A DNA stretch of 64,000 nt, from positions 186,001 through 250,000 of the forward strand of contig NZ_JAFMSU010000002.1 of the NCBI RefSeq assembly GCF_017916365.1, given 5' to 3'. The position numbers and the translations under genes are program-made. Positions within the stretch are counted from its first letter, which is position 1. Each line of letters starts with the position of its first letter. Shown here in pieces: positions 50,181 to 59,244 of this stretch. The notes below the pieces were generated by a model. It worked only from the letters and a program-made list of their open reading frames with translations. It ran no database searches and was not told where the DNA came from. Source of the stretch: Rufibacter roseolus (GTDB taxonomy: Bacteria; Bacteroidota; Bacteroidia; Cytophagales; Hymenobacteraceae).

Positions 50181-51179
50181 TTACTTAGGGTCATAAGCCC
50201 ACTTAAGGTAAATAGATCCCCAGGTGAAACCACCGCCAAAAGCGGCCAGAATCACGTTGTCGCCCTTTTTGAGTTGGTTCTCATACTCCCACAGGCACAA
50301 AGGAATGGTGCCGCTGGTGGTATTGCCATATTTCTGGATGTTGAGCATCACTTTCTCAGAGCCTACGCCCATGCGGTTGGCAGTGGCGTCAATGATGCGT
50401 TTGTTCGCCTGGTGGGGCACCAGCCAGGCAATGTCATCAGCGGTAAGGTTGTTGCGCTCCATGATTTCGGCAGATACATCGGCCATGCCCTTCACCGCGA
50501 ACTTGAACACCTGCTGGCCTTCCTGGAAAGCGTAGTGCTCTCTTCTGGCCAGGGTCTCAGCGGTGGCCGGGCGGCGGGAGCCACCGGCTTTCATGTGCAG
50601 GAACTGGGCACCGGTTCCGTCAGATTTCAGGATGCTGTCCTGTACACCCAATCCTTCGGTGTTGGGCTCCAGCATCACGGCCCCGCCGCCATCCCCGAAG
50701 ATGATACAGGTGGCGCGGTCTGTGTAGTCCACAATGGCCGACATTTTATCGGCCCCCACGATGATGACTTTTTTGTATTTGCCGGTCTCCACGAACTGCG
50801 CGCCGGTAGCCAGCGCGAACAGGAACCCGGAGCAGGCAGCCTGCAGGTCATAGCCAAATGCGTTCACGGCACCCACCTCGGCGCAGATGATGTTGGCCGT
50901 TGCCGGGAACACCATGTCTGGAGTAGTGGTGGCGCAGATAAGCAGGTCTACTTCCTCTGGCTTGGTGTTGGTTTTCTTAAGGAGGTCCAGAACCGCCGGA
51001 ATAGCAATGGCCGAGGTGCCCTGGTCTTCGCCCTTCAGGATGCGTCTTTCTTTGATTCCCGTGCGGCTAACAATCCATTCGTCGTTGGTTTCTACCATGG
51101 TCTCCAACTCCTGGTTGGTTAACACGTACTCGGGGGCATATCCGCTCACACCGGTGATCGCGGCGGTAATCTTGCTCAT
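50181..51179 (-). CDS. fabH: 3-oxoacyl-ACP synthase III (initiating ketosynthase)
   Basis: 332 residues. It condenses acetyl-CoA or a branched starter with malonyl-ACP. Catalytic C116 in [13 protein letters not shown], His in [12 protein letters not shown], and Asn in [15 protein letters not shown] are all present; the N terminus [13 protein letters not shown] and [15 protein letters not shown] is typical. It starts 36 nt after the plsX stop. Family members in this phylum often use branched-chain primers, which gives iso-fatty acids, but the specificity cannot be read here. Confidence 0.96.
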   Translation of the reverse strand: MSKITAAITGVSGYAPEYVLTNQELETMVETNDEWIVSRTGIKERRILKGEDQGTSAIAIPAVLDLLKKTNTKPEEVDLLICATTTPDMVFPATANIICAEVGAVNAFGYDLQAACSGFLFALATGAQFVETGKYKKVIIVGADKMSAIVDYTDRATCIIFGDGGGAVMLEPNTEGLGVQDSILKSDGTGAQFLHMKAGGSRRPATAETLARREHYAFQEGQQVFKFAVKGMADVSAEIMERNNLTADDIAWLVPHQANKRIIDATANRMGVGSEKVMLNIQKYGNTTSGTIPLCLWEYENQLKKGDNVILAAFGGGFTWGSIYLKWAYDPK

Positions 51180-51215
51180 ATCGTTCTGAAGGAAAGTCTG
51201 GTGAAGGGGCGCACC

Positions 51216-52157
51216 TTAGGCGCTAAAGTGTTTCTTGAATTTTTCCGAAATATGGGACTCGGCCATTTTGTTGGCCAAGTGCAGCATATTGCAGATAGCG
51301 GTAGGGCTGGAGACGCCGTGGCCAATGACCGCGTTGCCGTTGACGCCCAATATGGGGCTGCCGCCTACCGCCTCATAGTTGAAGCGATCAAAAAATGGAT
51401 CAGAGATTTTTTTCTCCTGCAGGATGTCAAAGATAGACTCTGCCATTTTGAGGAGAACGTTACCGGTGAACCCGTCACACACAATGACATCAGCCTTGTC
51501 GTTGAACAGGTCGCGTCCTTCAATGTTACCGATAAAGTTGATGGAGGTGTTTTCTTTGAGGAGTTTGTAAGTGGGTTGGGTCACCATGGTGCCCTTGCCT
51601 TCCTCTTCGCCCAGGTTCATGAGGCCCACGCGGGGCTTCTTGATGTCCAGGAGGTTTTTTGCGCAGATAGACCCAATTTCACCAAACTGCTCCAGAATCT
51701 CGGGTTTGCAGTCGGCAATGGCGCCTACGTCCAGCATGACGCCGTACCCGCCCGTGAGTTTGGGCACAAAGCTGGCAAGTGCGGGCCTTAAAATACCCTC
51801 TACCTGCTTCACGCTGAAGACGGCGCCCACCAGCATGGCGCCGGTATTACCGGCGCTGCAGAAAGCGTCTACCTTCTTGGAAGCCAGCATGCCGTAACCT
51901 ACCGCAATGCTGGAGTCTGGTTTCTGGGTGAGGGCTTTGGTAGGGTGTTCACCCATCCCAATGACCTGGGATGCGTGAACAACCTTTACTCTGGAACCTT
52001 TGTAGCCGTGCTTTTGCAGGAGTGAATGGATAATATCTTCGTCTCCAATGAGGAAAATCTCAACCTTATCCGTCAAAGTCTCAGCCGCTAAAAGTGCGCC
52101 TTCTACAACTGCTTCGGGGGCGAAGTCGCCACCCATTGCATCCAGAGCTATTTTCAT
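51216..52157 (-). CDS. plsX: phosphate acyltransferase
   Basis: 313 residues. It converts acyl-ACP to acyl-phosphate for phospholipid synthesis. Family motifs: [19 protein letters not shown] at the N terminus, [24 protein letters not shown]-like region, and [15 protein letters not shown]. Located between rpmF and fabH as in many bacteria; a peripheral membrane enzyme without transmembrane segments. Confidence 0.96.
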   Translation of the reverse strand: MKIALDAMGGDFAPEAVVEGALLAAETLTDKVEIFLIGDEDIIHSLLQKHGYKGSRVKVVHASQVIGMGEHPTKALTQKPDSSIAVGYGMLASKKVDAFCSAGNTGAMLVGAVFSVKQVEGILRPALASFVPKLTGGYGVMLDVGAIADCKPEILEQFGEIGSICAKNLLDIKKPRVGLMNLGEEEGKGTMVTQPTYKLLKENTSINFIGNIEGRDLFNDKADVIVCDGFTGNVLLKMAESIFDILQEKKISDPFFDRFNYEAVGGSPILGVNGNAVIGHGVSSPTAICNMLHLANKMAESHISEKFKKHFSA

Positions 52158-52221
52158 GTAAAGCGTGTTTCGTAAATTATCCTACAAGTAACTAAAATAA
52201 AGCCTGTCTAGGCAAGCTTTA

Positions 52222-52416
52222 CTAGGCAACAGAGGTATAATTTTTGATGGCCACTTTTCCGTTGTGGTACAGGTCGCCGTCTACTACGTAGGCTCTGTGG
52301 TATTGGTGCACCTCACCGGTGTTAGGGCAGATAGAAATCGCTTTTGGAGTGATTTTGTCGTGCGTTCTTCTCTTATCTCTTCTGGTTTTGGAGATTTTTC
52401 GCTTAGGATGTGCCAT
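52222..52416 (-). CDS. rpmF: 50S ribosomal protein L32
   Basis: 64 residues with the canonical N terminus [19 protein letters not shown]. The single Cys in [17 protein letters not shown] stands where other L32 proteins have a zinc knuckle; the rest of the four-Cys set is missing, so this is a zinc-free (C-) type. It lies 32 nt after the DUF177 gene, with which it is classically co-transcribed. Confidence 0.95.
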   Translation of the reverse strand: MAHPKRKISKTRRDKRRTHDKITPKAISICPNTGEVHQYHRAYVVDGDLYHNGKVAIKNYTSVA

Positions 52417-52448
52417 CTCAGGTAATTATTACAAAATTGGTTATAAAC

Positions 52449-53009
52449 TTATTTTAACTTTTTAAGGGCGGCGAAGCGCGGGTCTACAGGACCGTCCTCG
52501 TCATCGTCATCATTGCCGTCCTCATCGTCTTCGTCAGAGCCGGTAGAGTAGATCAGCAGGCCTTCTGCCTCTGGGTCGTCCTCCCGCTCCTGGTCTTCTT
52601 CTACAAACCGGGGGGCCAGTTTCTTCATGGGTACCGCCAGGCCAATGTAATCATACAAATGCTGGGCGATGTTGAGGTACTGGGTATCCGGGGTAATCTG
52701 CAGCACGTTCACATCCAGTTCCAGGTCTTCCGGGCCGTAGCGCACGAGCAGCGTCTGCTCTACTTCCAACGGATGCTCAAATTCCTCCAAGCTTCGGTCG
52801 CAGGTCAGGCGAACCGTTCCTTTGATGTGGAAATCGAACTGCAAAAGAAGCTCCGACTTATGCAGCACCACCTCTGCCTTCAAGTTGCCGCCCAGGATCA
52901 ACTCCTGCTCAAACAACTCAAAGAAGCGGTCATCCAACTCAAACTCGTAGCTATGGCTTTTGTTGCCAAGCTTCACAAGGTTGATATCGTATTTCTTAAT
53001 CTCCTTCAC
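52449..53009 (-). CDS. yceD: DUF177 (YceD) family protein
   Basis: 186 residues from GTG 53009 (MKEIKKYDINLVKLGNKSH). A longer frame to 53129 would run through the promoter box at 53033-53040. DUF177 proteins are linked with 23S rRNA processing and L32. Seen are YEFELDDRFFELFEQELI, the conserved RLTCDRSLEEFEHPLE, and the closing DPRFAALKKLK next to rpmF. An acidic Asp/Glu tract (about 155-175) is inserted before that end. First gene of the fatty-acid/translation operon. Confidence 0.9.
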   Translation of the reverse strand: MKEIKKYDINLVKLGNKSHSYEFELDDRFFELFEQELILGGNLKAEVVLHKSELLLQFDFHIKGTVRLTCDRSLEEFEHPLEVEQTLLVRYGPEDLELDVNVLQITPDTQYLNIAQHLYDYIGLAVPMKKLAPRFVEEDQEREDDPEAEGLLIYSTGSDEDDEDGNDDDDEDGPVDPRFAALKKLK

Positions 53010-53032
53010 GTTGCCTCTTTTTTTGCAAGTCG

Positions 53033-53040
53033 CAAAATTA
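53033..53040 (-). promoter_or_regulatory. promoter -7 element TAATTTTG of the yceD operon
   Basis: Exact minus-strand TAnnTTTG; it fixes the GTG at 53009 as start (24 nt). Confidence 0.5.
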
Positions 53041-53259
53041 GCAAGAATATCTGAATTATAAAATACAAATGCCTTTTTTGCACTGGTTAATAAATAACCC
53101 ATTTGGGCGTGTCTTGGGGAAAACAGCACATAAACAGGAGTAGTTCATTGTGAGCGAGATACCTTTGGGTACCTGCCATTTTCCGGGTCATCCTTCCCGT
53201 AATACGGCCATTATCTGTAAAGGTCCAACCTCAAAGGGTGTTCTGGGCCCTTCACAAGA

Positions 53260-53303
53260 AAGCGTTTCAGAGCCGCTTTACGCAAAACAGCCCCGAAACG
53301 CTT
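53260..53303 (-). terminator. pdxA terminator, palindrome-family copy
   Basis: AAGCGTTTCAGAGC / GCCCCGAAACGCTT with mismatches; the same core is seen at 8970 and 13452. Confidence 0.6.
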
Positions 53304-53330
53304 CTCGGTCTCTAATTATATGGTGCGAGC

Positions 53331-54338
53331 CTACACCCCAGCCCGGGCACGGAGGATGTCAATAGCGGCGAACAGGGCCTCGCGGAACGAGGTCTCGTCG
53401 GCGCGGTTCTGGCCGGCGATGTCATAGGCGGTGCCGTGGTCAGGGGAGGTGCGTACAATGGGCAGCCCGGCCGTGAAGTTCACGCCGCGCTCAAAGGCCA
53501 GGGTCTTGAACGGGATAAGCCCCTGGTCATGGTACAGCGCCAGGGTGGCGTCAAACTTCTGGTAGCTGCGCGTCCCAAAGAAGCCATCGGCGGGGAATGG
53601 GCCGAACACCAGGTTGCCTTTGTTCTTCAGCTGCTCAATGACCGGAATCACGATCTCCGTTTCCTCGGTGCCCAGCAGGCCATTCTCACCGGCGTGCGGG
53701 TTAAGGCCCAGCACCGCGATGCGGGGTTTCTGGATGCCGAAGTCCTGGCGCAGGGAGTTGTCCAGTATAGAAAGTTTGCGGATGAGCAGTTCCGGGGTGA
53801 TCTGGTTTGCGACTTCCTTCAAAGGCAGATGCCCGGTCACGGTGGCCACCCTGAACCCATCTGCTACGAGGAACATGAGGCTCTCCGGCGCGTCAAAGTA
53901 GGTAGTGAAGAACTCGGTATGACCTGGGAACTGGAAGCCTTCGCCCTGGGTGTTGTCTTTGTCAATAGGGGCCGTCACTACCGCCTGGATGTGGCCGTCT
54001 TTTAGGTCCTGGGCGGCACGCAGCAGCGCCGCGCGGGCCAGGGCTCCAGTGGCCGCTGTAGGAGTGCCAGGCGTGAAGTCAATCTCTTCCTCCACGCAGT
54101 TGAGCACGCTGGTCTTCTTAGGGTGCAGCTGGTCAAAAGCCTGGATGGTCTGAAAATTGAAATTTTCCAGCGAGAGCAACTTGCGGTACTTGTTCACCGC
54201 CGAGGCGGAGCCATATATAATAGGTGTACAGTAATGCAGCACCCGGTTATCAGAAAGGGTTTTCAGTACAACTTCCGGCCCGATGCCGCTGATATCTCCT
54301 ATGGTAATCCCTATGCGGGGCTTGGTCTTTTGCTCCAT
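53331..54338 (-). CDS. pdxA: 4-hydroxythreonine-4-phosphate dehydrogenase
   Basis: 335 residues. It oxidises 4-phosphohydroxy-L-threonine in the DXP-dependent route to pyridoxal phosphate. N terminus RIGITIGDISGIGPEVVLKTL; metal-binding histidines in FPGHTEFF, LNPHAGENG and LYHDQGLIPFK are all present, as is the TSPDHGTAYDIAG substrate loop. It starts 3 nt after the pepA stop, so pepA-pdxA form an operon, ended by the palindrome at 53260-53303. Confidence 0.95.
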   Translation of the reverse strand: MEQKTKPRIGITIGDISGIGPEVVLKTLSDNRVLHYCTPIIYGSASAVNKYRKLLSLENFNFQTIQAFDQLHPKKTSVLNCVEEEIDFTPGTPTAATGALARAALLRAAQDLKDGHIQAVVTAPIDKDNTQGEGFQFPGHTEFFTTYFDAPESLMFLVADGFRVATVTGHLPLKEVANQITPELLIRKLSILDNSLRQDFGIQKPRIAVLGLNPHAGENGLLGTEETEIVIPVIEQLKNKGNLVFGPFPADGFFGTRSYQKFDATLALYHDQGLIPFKTLAFERGVNFTAGLPIVRTSPDHGTAYDIAGQNRADETSFREALFAAIDILRARAGV

Positions 54339-54341
54339 TTA

Positions 54342-55778
54342 TTAAGCAGTGGCTTGTGAGGTGAGGAAATGGTACAGCAACCGAACGCTGCTGCCGGTAG
54401 CGTGTTTGCCGCGGTAAGAATCTGGGCTGAGCAGGTAGGCCGTGCCGGCGATGTCTAGGTGAACCCAGGGGTAATTGGTGAAGAACTCCAGGAACTTGCC
54501 CGCCGAGATGGCGCCTGCTTCGGCTCCGCCAATATTTTTTAGGTCCGCAATGTCTGATTTCAGGTGCTCCTGGTATTCTTCCCACAGCGGGAACTCCACC
54601 AGGCGCTCGTGGGCGGCCTCGCCGGCCAGTTTCAGGTCCGTTTTTACCAAATCATCGGCAGTACCCATCATCACAATACCTTCGCGGCCCACGGCGCGGG
54701 CGGCGGCTCCGGTCAAAGTAGCAATGTCAATCACCAGCGCCGGGTTGTAGCGTTTCGCGAAGTGGAGGGCATCGGCTAAAATCAAACGGCCTTCGGCATC
54801 GGTGTTGAGGACTTCCACGGTGTGGCCGCTGTGCATGGTGATCACATCGCCCGGGGCGAAGCCTTTGCCGCTGATGAGGTTATCGGTGGCCGGGATGAGC
54901 CCGATCACGTGCAAAGGCACTTTGTTCTGCGCCAAGGCGTACAGGGTTCCGGCCACGGCCGCGGCACCGGACATGTCTGATTTCATGTAGTCCATGGAGT
55001 TGGGGGTGGGCTTAATGCTCAGTCCGCCGGTGTCATAGACCACGCCTTTGCCCACCAGGATCACCGGCTGGGCGTTGGTGGCGTTCTCGGGTTTCCACTC
55101 CAGAATGTTGAAGGTTGGCGACTCGTCAGAAGCCTGGCTTACGCTCAATAATCCACCCATTTTCAGGGATTGGATCTGCACCAGGTCAAGCACCTCCATT
55201 TCTACCCCGGACCCGTCCAGCATCTCCTGGATCTGCTCGCTCAACAGGGTGGGTGTCTGCATGTTGGGCGGGGTGTTGATGAGGTCGCGGGTTTTGTAAA
55301 CGGCCTTCAACAGGTGGGACAGTTCCGCAACCTGGGTCTGCGACACGCCTACGCCCGTGATGGTCACCGTCTGCAAGGTAGGAGGGGTGGCTTTCTGGGT
55401 TTTGTAGCGCTGGAATGCGTAGTTGCTCAGTACCAAGCCCTCGGCCACAAAAAGGGACGCCTCGCCATCGGCGCCGTCCAATAATACCACATGGTCCACC
55501 TTGTCGGCAGCCAGGCGCTGGTGCAGGGCGTTGCCGGCCTTTCGCAGGGCTTCCTGGGTCTCGGTGCCTTTGCGTTTGGGCTCGGTGAGGACCAGGTACA
55601 GTTGGTGCGTGTATCTATTGAGACCTACCAGGGTGCTTTTCAGTTCCAGTTGGCGATGGATATAAGTCAGCTCATCGGCGGAGAAAAGTTCCTCGGGGAG
55701 ATGCTCGCGGCCCGGTACCAGTACGGCGGTGCTGGTATTCGCGGGTAATGTTGCAGCGTAGGTCAGTTCTGTGCGCAT
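54342..55778 (-). CDS. pepA: leucyl aminopeptidase, M17 family
   Basis: 478 residues from ATG 55778 (MRTELTYAATLPANT). The open frame runs further to 56348, but that part is antisense to ksgA. Two-metal aminopeptidase: metal/active-site motifs VGKGVVYDTGGLSIKPTPN, MKSDMSGAAAVAG (Ser in the usual Gly place), and NTDAEGRLILADAL with the catalytic Arg. The N-terminal alpha/beta domain (1-160) is divergent, as usual in this phylum. Probably a hexameric cytoplasmic enzyme for peptide turnover. Divergent from ksgA with only 54 nt between the starts. Confidence 0.93.
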   Translation of the reverse strand: MRTELTYAATLPANTSTAVLVPGREHLPEELFSADELTYIHRQLELKSTLVGLNRYTHQLYLVLTEPKRKGTETQEALRKAGNALHQRLAADKVDHVVLLDGADGEASLFVAEGLVLSNYAFQRYKTQKATPPTLQTVTITGVGVSQTQVAELSHLLKAVYKTRDLINTPPNMQTPTLLSEQIQEMLDGSGVEMEVLDLVQIQSLKMGGLLSVSQASDESPTFNILEWKPENATNAQPVILVGKGVVYDTGGLSIKPTPNSMDYMKSDMSGAAAVAGTLYALAQNKVPLHVIGLIPATDNLISGKGFAPGDVITMHSGHTVEVLNTDAEGRLILADALHFAKRYNPALVIDIATLTGAAARAVGREGIVMMGTADDLVKTDLKLAGEAAHERLVEFPLWEEYQEHLKSDIADLKNIGGAEAGAISAGKFLEFFTNYPWVHLDIAGTAYLLSPDSYRGKHATGSSVRLLYHFLTSQATA

Positions 55779-55786
55779 AAGATGTG

Positions 55787-55794
55787 TATCTTTG
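55787..55794 (+). promoter_or_regulatory. candidate ksgA -7 element TATCTTTG
   Basis: Exact TAnnTTTG inside the first codons of the longest open frame (ATG 55782), which therefore cannot be the start; GTG 55833 is 38 nt downstream. Confidence 0.5.
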
Positions 55795-55832
55795 AGCTGC
55801 AATATAGCCTTAACAAACGGAAACCAAAACCA

Positions 55833-56615
55833 GTGAAGCCCGTCCAGCCCAAGAAACACCTGGGTCAGCATTTCCTTACTGACCTCAATATCGCCCAGAA
55901 CATAGTGGAGGCGCTGCGCCTGCCCAACGGGGTACAGGAAGTGCTGGAAGTGGGCCCCGGCATGGGCGTTTTGACCCAGTTTTTGGTAAACCACCCCGAA
56001 TACAGAACCACCATCGTGGACATTGACCGGGAGTCCATCGCCTGGCTCAACGAGCATTACCCGCAACTGGAGGGCCGCGTGCTTTTCGCCGATTTCCTGA
56101 AAACCGACCTCAAAACGCTGTTCAGCGGTCCGTTCGCGGTCATCGGGAATTTCCCTTACAACATCTCCAGCCAGATCTTCTTCAAGGTGCTGGACCACCG
56201 CGACCAGGTTCCCGAGGTGGTGGGCATGATCCAGAAAGAGGTAGCAGAGCGCATCGCAGCGCCGCACGGCTCCAAGACCTACGGCATCATGAGTGTGCTG
56301 CTGCAGGCGTTTTACACCATTGAGTACCTGTTCACGGTGCATGAGCACGTGTTCAACCCGCCGCCTAAAGTGAAAAGCGCGGTGGTGCGGCTCACCCGCA
56401 ACGAGGTGGCCTCTTTACCCTGCGACGAGAAACTGTTCTTCAAAGTAGTGAAGACCAGCTTTGCCACCCGCCGCAAAACCCTCCGTAACTGCCTTAAACC
56501 GTTTAACCTGCCCGCCGAGGTTGCCCAGGATACCCTGTTTGACAAGCGCGCCGAGCAGCTTTCCGTGAATGATTTTATAAACCTGACCCTTCTGATCCAG
56601 CAGCATGCAGTCTGA
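55833..56615 (+). CDS. rsmA: 16S rRNA dimethyladenosine transferase
   Basis: 260 residues from GTG 55833 (KPVQPKKHLGQHFLTDLNI), the usual length for KsgA. It dimethylates A1518 and A1519 of 16S rRNA in late 30S assembly. SAM site VLEVGPGMGVLTQFL, catalytic NFPYNISSQIFFKVL, and C-terminal FNPPPKVKSAVVRL and FATRRKTLRN are canonical. The last 11 nt overlap mgtE, so the two are translationally coupled. Confidence 0.95.
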   Translation: MKPVQPKKHLGQHFLTDLNIAQNIVEALRLPNGVQEVLEVGPGMGVLTQFLVNHPEYRTTIVDIDRESIAWLNEHYPQLEGRVLFADFLKTDLKTLFSGPFAVIGNFPYNISSQIFFKVLDHRDQVPEVVGMIQKEVAERIAAPHGSKTYGIMSVLLQAFYTIEYLFTVHEHVFNPPPKVKSAVVRLTRNEVASLPCDEKLFFKVVKTSFATRRKTLRNCLKPFNLPAEVAQDTLFDKRAEQLSVNDFINLTLLIQQHAV

Positions 56616-57957
56616 AATCACCCGTGAGTTTATTGACCAGATAGAGGACGCCATTGAGCGCCGCGATGCCGAGTTCATTCTCTCCAACATGGAGGAGATG
56701 TACGCCGTGGACATCACTACCGTGCTCTATGAACTTAACACTGAGCAGAGCAAGTACGTGATGGACGTGCTGCCCGCCGAGGTGGGCGCCGAGATCCTCA
56801 GCGACCTGGACTCTGACGTGCGCACCAATTTTCTCAAGAACTTCACCATAGAGGAGATTGCCCGCTACATCGGCGAGATGGACTCTGATGACGCCGTGGA
56901 TTTGCTCAATGAGCAGCCCGTGCAGCGCAAAGAAGAGATCATTGCCCTGCTGGAAGACCAGGAGCATGTAGCGGATATCATTGAGCTCCTCCACTATGAC
57001 GAGGACTGCGCCGGCGGTCTCATGGCGAAGGAGTTGATCAAGGTAAACCTAAACTGGCGGGTAGGGCAGTGCATTGAGGAGATCCGCCGCCAGGCCGAGG
57101 AAGTAGAGAAAGTCTACGCCATTTACGTGGTAGACGACCGCGACAAACTGGTGGGCCGCCTGGGCATGAAAACCCTGCTGCTCTCCAATGACCACACGCC
57201 CATTTCCCAGATCTACGACGCCGATGTGATTTCCATTGAGTCTTACAAAGATGAGCAGGAAGTGGCCGCCGTCATGCAGAAATATGACCTGGATGCCATC
57301 CCGGTGGTGAACATCCAGGGCCGCCTGTTGGGCCGCATTACCATTGACGACGTCCTGGATGTGATCCAGGAACAGGCCGAGTTGAGCCGCCAGCTCATGA
57401 CGGGTATCACCGAGAACATAGAGGAAGACGACAGCGTGTTCCGCTTGTCCCGCGCGCGGTTGCCCTGGCTCATGGTGGGCATGGTGGGCGGCTTGCTGGG
57501 CGCCCGGTTCATTGGGCTTTTTGAGGGTGATATCTCCATCATTCCGGCGTTGGCCATGTTCACGCCGCTCATCACCGCCACCGGCGGAAACGTGGGCATC
57601 CAGTCCTCCTCCATCATCATCCAGACGCTCGCTAATAAAACCATCTTGTTTGACAATTTCACCTCCCGGATTGTGAAGGTGCTGCTGGTAGCCATCATCA
57701 ACGGGCTGGTCATGTCAAGTTTGGTGTTTGGGTTCAATGTGCTCCTAGGGGTGCAACTCACCTTGTCGGTAGTGGTGGCGGTGGCCTTGTTCAGCGTGGT
57801 GTTGCTGGCCTCGTTCATGGGTACTGTGACCCCGATGATCTTGGACAAATACGGCGTCAACCCCGCTGTGGCCGCTGGTCCCTTTATCACTACCGCCAAT
57901 GACCTGCTGGGCCTAGCGGTGTATTTCTTAGTGGCGCATTTGCTGCTCAACCTTTAA
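56605..57957 (+). CDS. mgtE: magnesium transporter MgtE
   Basis: 450 residues. Cytoplasmic N-domain (about 1-130) with DLDSDVRTNFLKNFTIEEIA, followed by two CBS domains (about 135-255; VVDDRDKLVGRLGMKTLLLS and DAIPVVNIQGRLLGRITIDD), then the plug helix and five membrane helices. The selectivity region includes PLITATGGNVGIQSSSIIIQ and the last-helix PFITTANDLLG. Acidic residues in the N/CBS interface would sense Mg2+. Overlap with rsmA suggests Mg2+ supply is expressed with ribosome maturation. No M-box RNA was seen, as expected for an internal gene. Confidence 0.93.
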   Translation: MQSEITREFIDQIEDAIERRDAEFILSNMEEMYAVDITTVLYELNTEQSKYVMDVLPAEVGAEILSDLDSDVRTNFLKNFTIEEIARYIGEMDSDDAVDLLNEQPVQRKEEIIALLEDQEHVADIIELLHYDEDCAGGLMAKELIKVNLNWRVGQCIEEIRRQAEEVEKVYAIYVVDDRDKLVGRLGMKTLLLSNDHTPISQIYDADVISIESYKDEQEVAAVMQKYDLDAIPVVNIQGRLLGRITIDDVLDVIQEQAELSRQLMTGITENIEEDDSVFRLSRARLPWLMVGMVGGLLGARFIGLFEGDISIIPALAMFTPLITATGGNVGIQSSSIIIQTLANKTILFDNFTSRIVKVLLVAIINGLVMSSLVFGFNVLLGVQLTLSVVVAVALFSVVLLASFMGTVTPMILDKYGVNPAVAAGPFITTANDLLGLAVYFLVAHLLLNL

Positions 57958-58004
57958 ACTTCATTAACAGCTTGCCTCCTTTTCGGGCCTGAATCATCTT
58001 TGCT

Positions 58005-58979
58005 ATGATATTACCTTCTACTTCACCCTTCCGTTGTCTTGTAATTGACCTGATGCACGAAAGCCTGTTGCCTATGCTGGAAAACCTAGGGGTGGAGGTG
58101 ACCTACGTGCCGAACGTGAAAAAGGAAGAAGTCCCCGGCATGGTTCAAGATTACCAGATGCTGGTAGTGCGTAGCAAAATGCGAATCACGGCCGATTTTC
58201 TGAAACATGCCCCAAACCTGGAGATCCTGGCCCGGGCCGGCGCCGGCGTAGACAACATTGACGATGGCGTGCTGGAAGCCCGTAACATCACCCTCATCAA
58301 CGCCCCCGAAGGCAACCGCGATGCGGTGGGCGACCATACCTTAGGCCTGCTGCTGGCGCTGTTCCGGAAAACCACCCGCGGTGACCGGCAGATAAGGGAA
58401 GGCCAATGGCTGCGCGAAGACAACCGCGGTGTTGAAATCGGCGGCAAAACTATCGGGCTGATCGGGTACGGGCACATGGGTAAATCCTTCGCCAAAAGAT
58501 TGATGGGCTTTGACTGCGACGTACTGGCCTTTGACCAACAACCGGTAGAGAACCCTTTTCCGCACGTCCGGCTAACGTCTCTGGAGGAACTCCAGGAGAA
58601 AGCGCAGGTACTGAGCCTGCACATCCCGTACACCAAGGAGAACCACCATTTCGTGAATGCCCAAGTACTGGCCAAGTTCAGGCATCCGCTGTGGGTCCTG
58701 AATACCGCTCGCGGCGAGGTGTTGGACCATGCCGCCTTGGTAGAGGCCATGAAAACCGGGCAGGTTCCTGGTGCCGCCTTGGACGTGCTGGAGAACGAGA
58801 AACTGAAAACGCTCACTTCTGAGCAGCAGGAAAGACTGACTTTTTTGATGGATCATCCGCGTGTGATCTTAACGCCCCACATCGCCGGTTGGACCCAAGA
58901 GTCTTACGTGCGCATCAACGAGGTCTTGGTGCAGAAACTAGCAGGCTTTCTAGCCACTAGAAGTCGAGAATCGCTTTAA
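58005..58979 (+). CDS. D-2-hydroxyacid dehydrogenase (SerA/phosphoglycerate dehydrogenase-like)
   Basis: 324 residues. Rossmann dehydrogenase: NAD motif GLIGYGHMGKSFAKRL (about residues 150-166), catalytic Arg in NTARGEVLDHAAL, Glu in DVLENEKL, and His in TPHIAGWTQES. The early VRSKMRITADFLKHAP and GAGVDNID fit the 3-phosphoglycerate dehydrogenase side of the family, but the ACT domain is missing, so the substrate could be 3-phosphoglycerate or another 2-hydroxyacid. It starts 47 nt after mgtE and may be read with it. Confidence 0.87.
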   Translation: MILPSTSPFRCLVIDLMHESLLPMLENLGVEVTYVPNVKKEEVPGMVQDYQMLVVRSKMRITADFLKHAPNLEILARAGAGVDNIDDGVLEARNITLINAPEGNRDAVGDHTLGLLLALFRKTTRGDRQIREGQWLREDNRGVEIGGKTIGLIGYGHMGKSFAKRLMGFDCDVLAFDQQPVENPFPHVRLTSLEELQEKAQVLSLHIPYTKENHHFVNAQVLAKFRHPLWVLNTARGEVLDHAALVEAMKTGQVPGAALDVLENEKLKTLTSEQQERLTFLMDHPRVILTPHIAGWTQESYVRINEVLVQKLAGFLATRSRESL

Positions 58980-59003
58980 GCATGTATTCCTGAAAATAGC
59001 CCG

Positions 59004-59163
59004 ATTGTAGCGGTGTTACACCGTAACGCCGTTGTTCAACGCAGCAGCCCTCGTCCCCATCACCAACCCCAGTTTTGAATTCTCGCTTTTAGGAAAGGTT
59101 TGCGGGTGGAGGGACGGTTTTGTTTCATAGTCACACGGCGTTAAGGTGTAACGCCGCTACAGA
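59004..59163. mobile_element. MITE-like inverted-repeat element (no transposase)
   Basis: Left arm 59004-59031 starts ATTGTAGCGGTGTTACACCG and ends TAACGCCG; right arm 59136-59163 is its imperfect reverse complement (CGGCGTTAAGGTGTAACGCC, GCTACAGAT). The 104-nt interior has no ORF. The left arm itself contains CGGTG-TTA-CACCG. Confidence 0.55.
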
Positions 59164-59198
59164 TTAGGTTTTACAGCCGTTTTCCCAAAAACGGCCTT

Positions 59199-59244
59199 AA
59201 AACAGAAGCGCCTCTCTTAATCTAAGAGAGGCGCTTCTGTTTTT
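59199..59244. terminator. 21-bp bidirectional terminator
   Basis: AAAACAGAAGCGCCTCTCTTA / its complement, loop ATC. A palindrome-family copy (59168-59203) overlaps its left edge. Confidence 0.85.

Larger units (their letters stand above)
53010..53330. other. 321-nt spacer between yceD and pdxA
   Basis: Contains the yceD promoter and the pdxA terminator. A 71-codon plus-strand frame (53150-53365) looks like chance. Confidence 0.5.

Noticed and set aside
53150..53365. 71-codon plus-strand ORF
   Set aside because: Overlaps the pdxA terminator and the antisense of pdxA; no family resemblance.
55779..56348. N-terminal extension of the pepA frame by 190 residues
   Set aside because: It is the antisense of rsmA/ksgA; the aminopeptidase proper starts at ATG 55778.
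56100..56604. M-box or other riboswitch before mgtE
   Set aside because: mgtE overlaps rsmA by 11 nt, so no leader RNA exists there.
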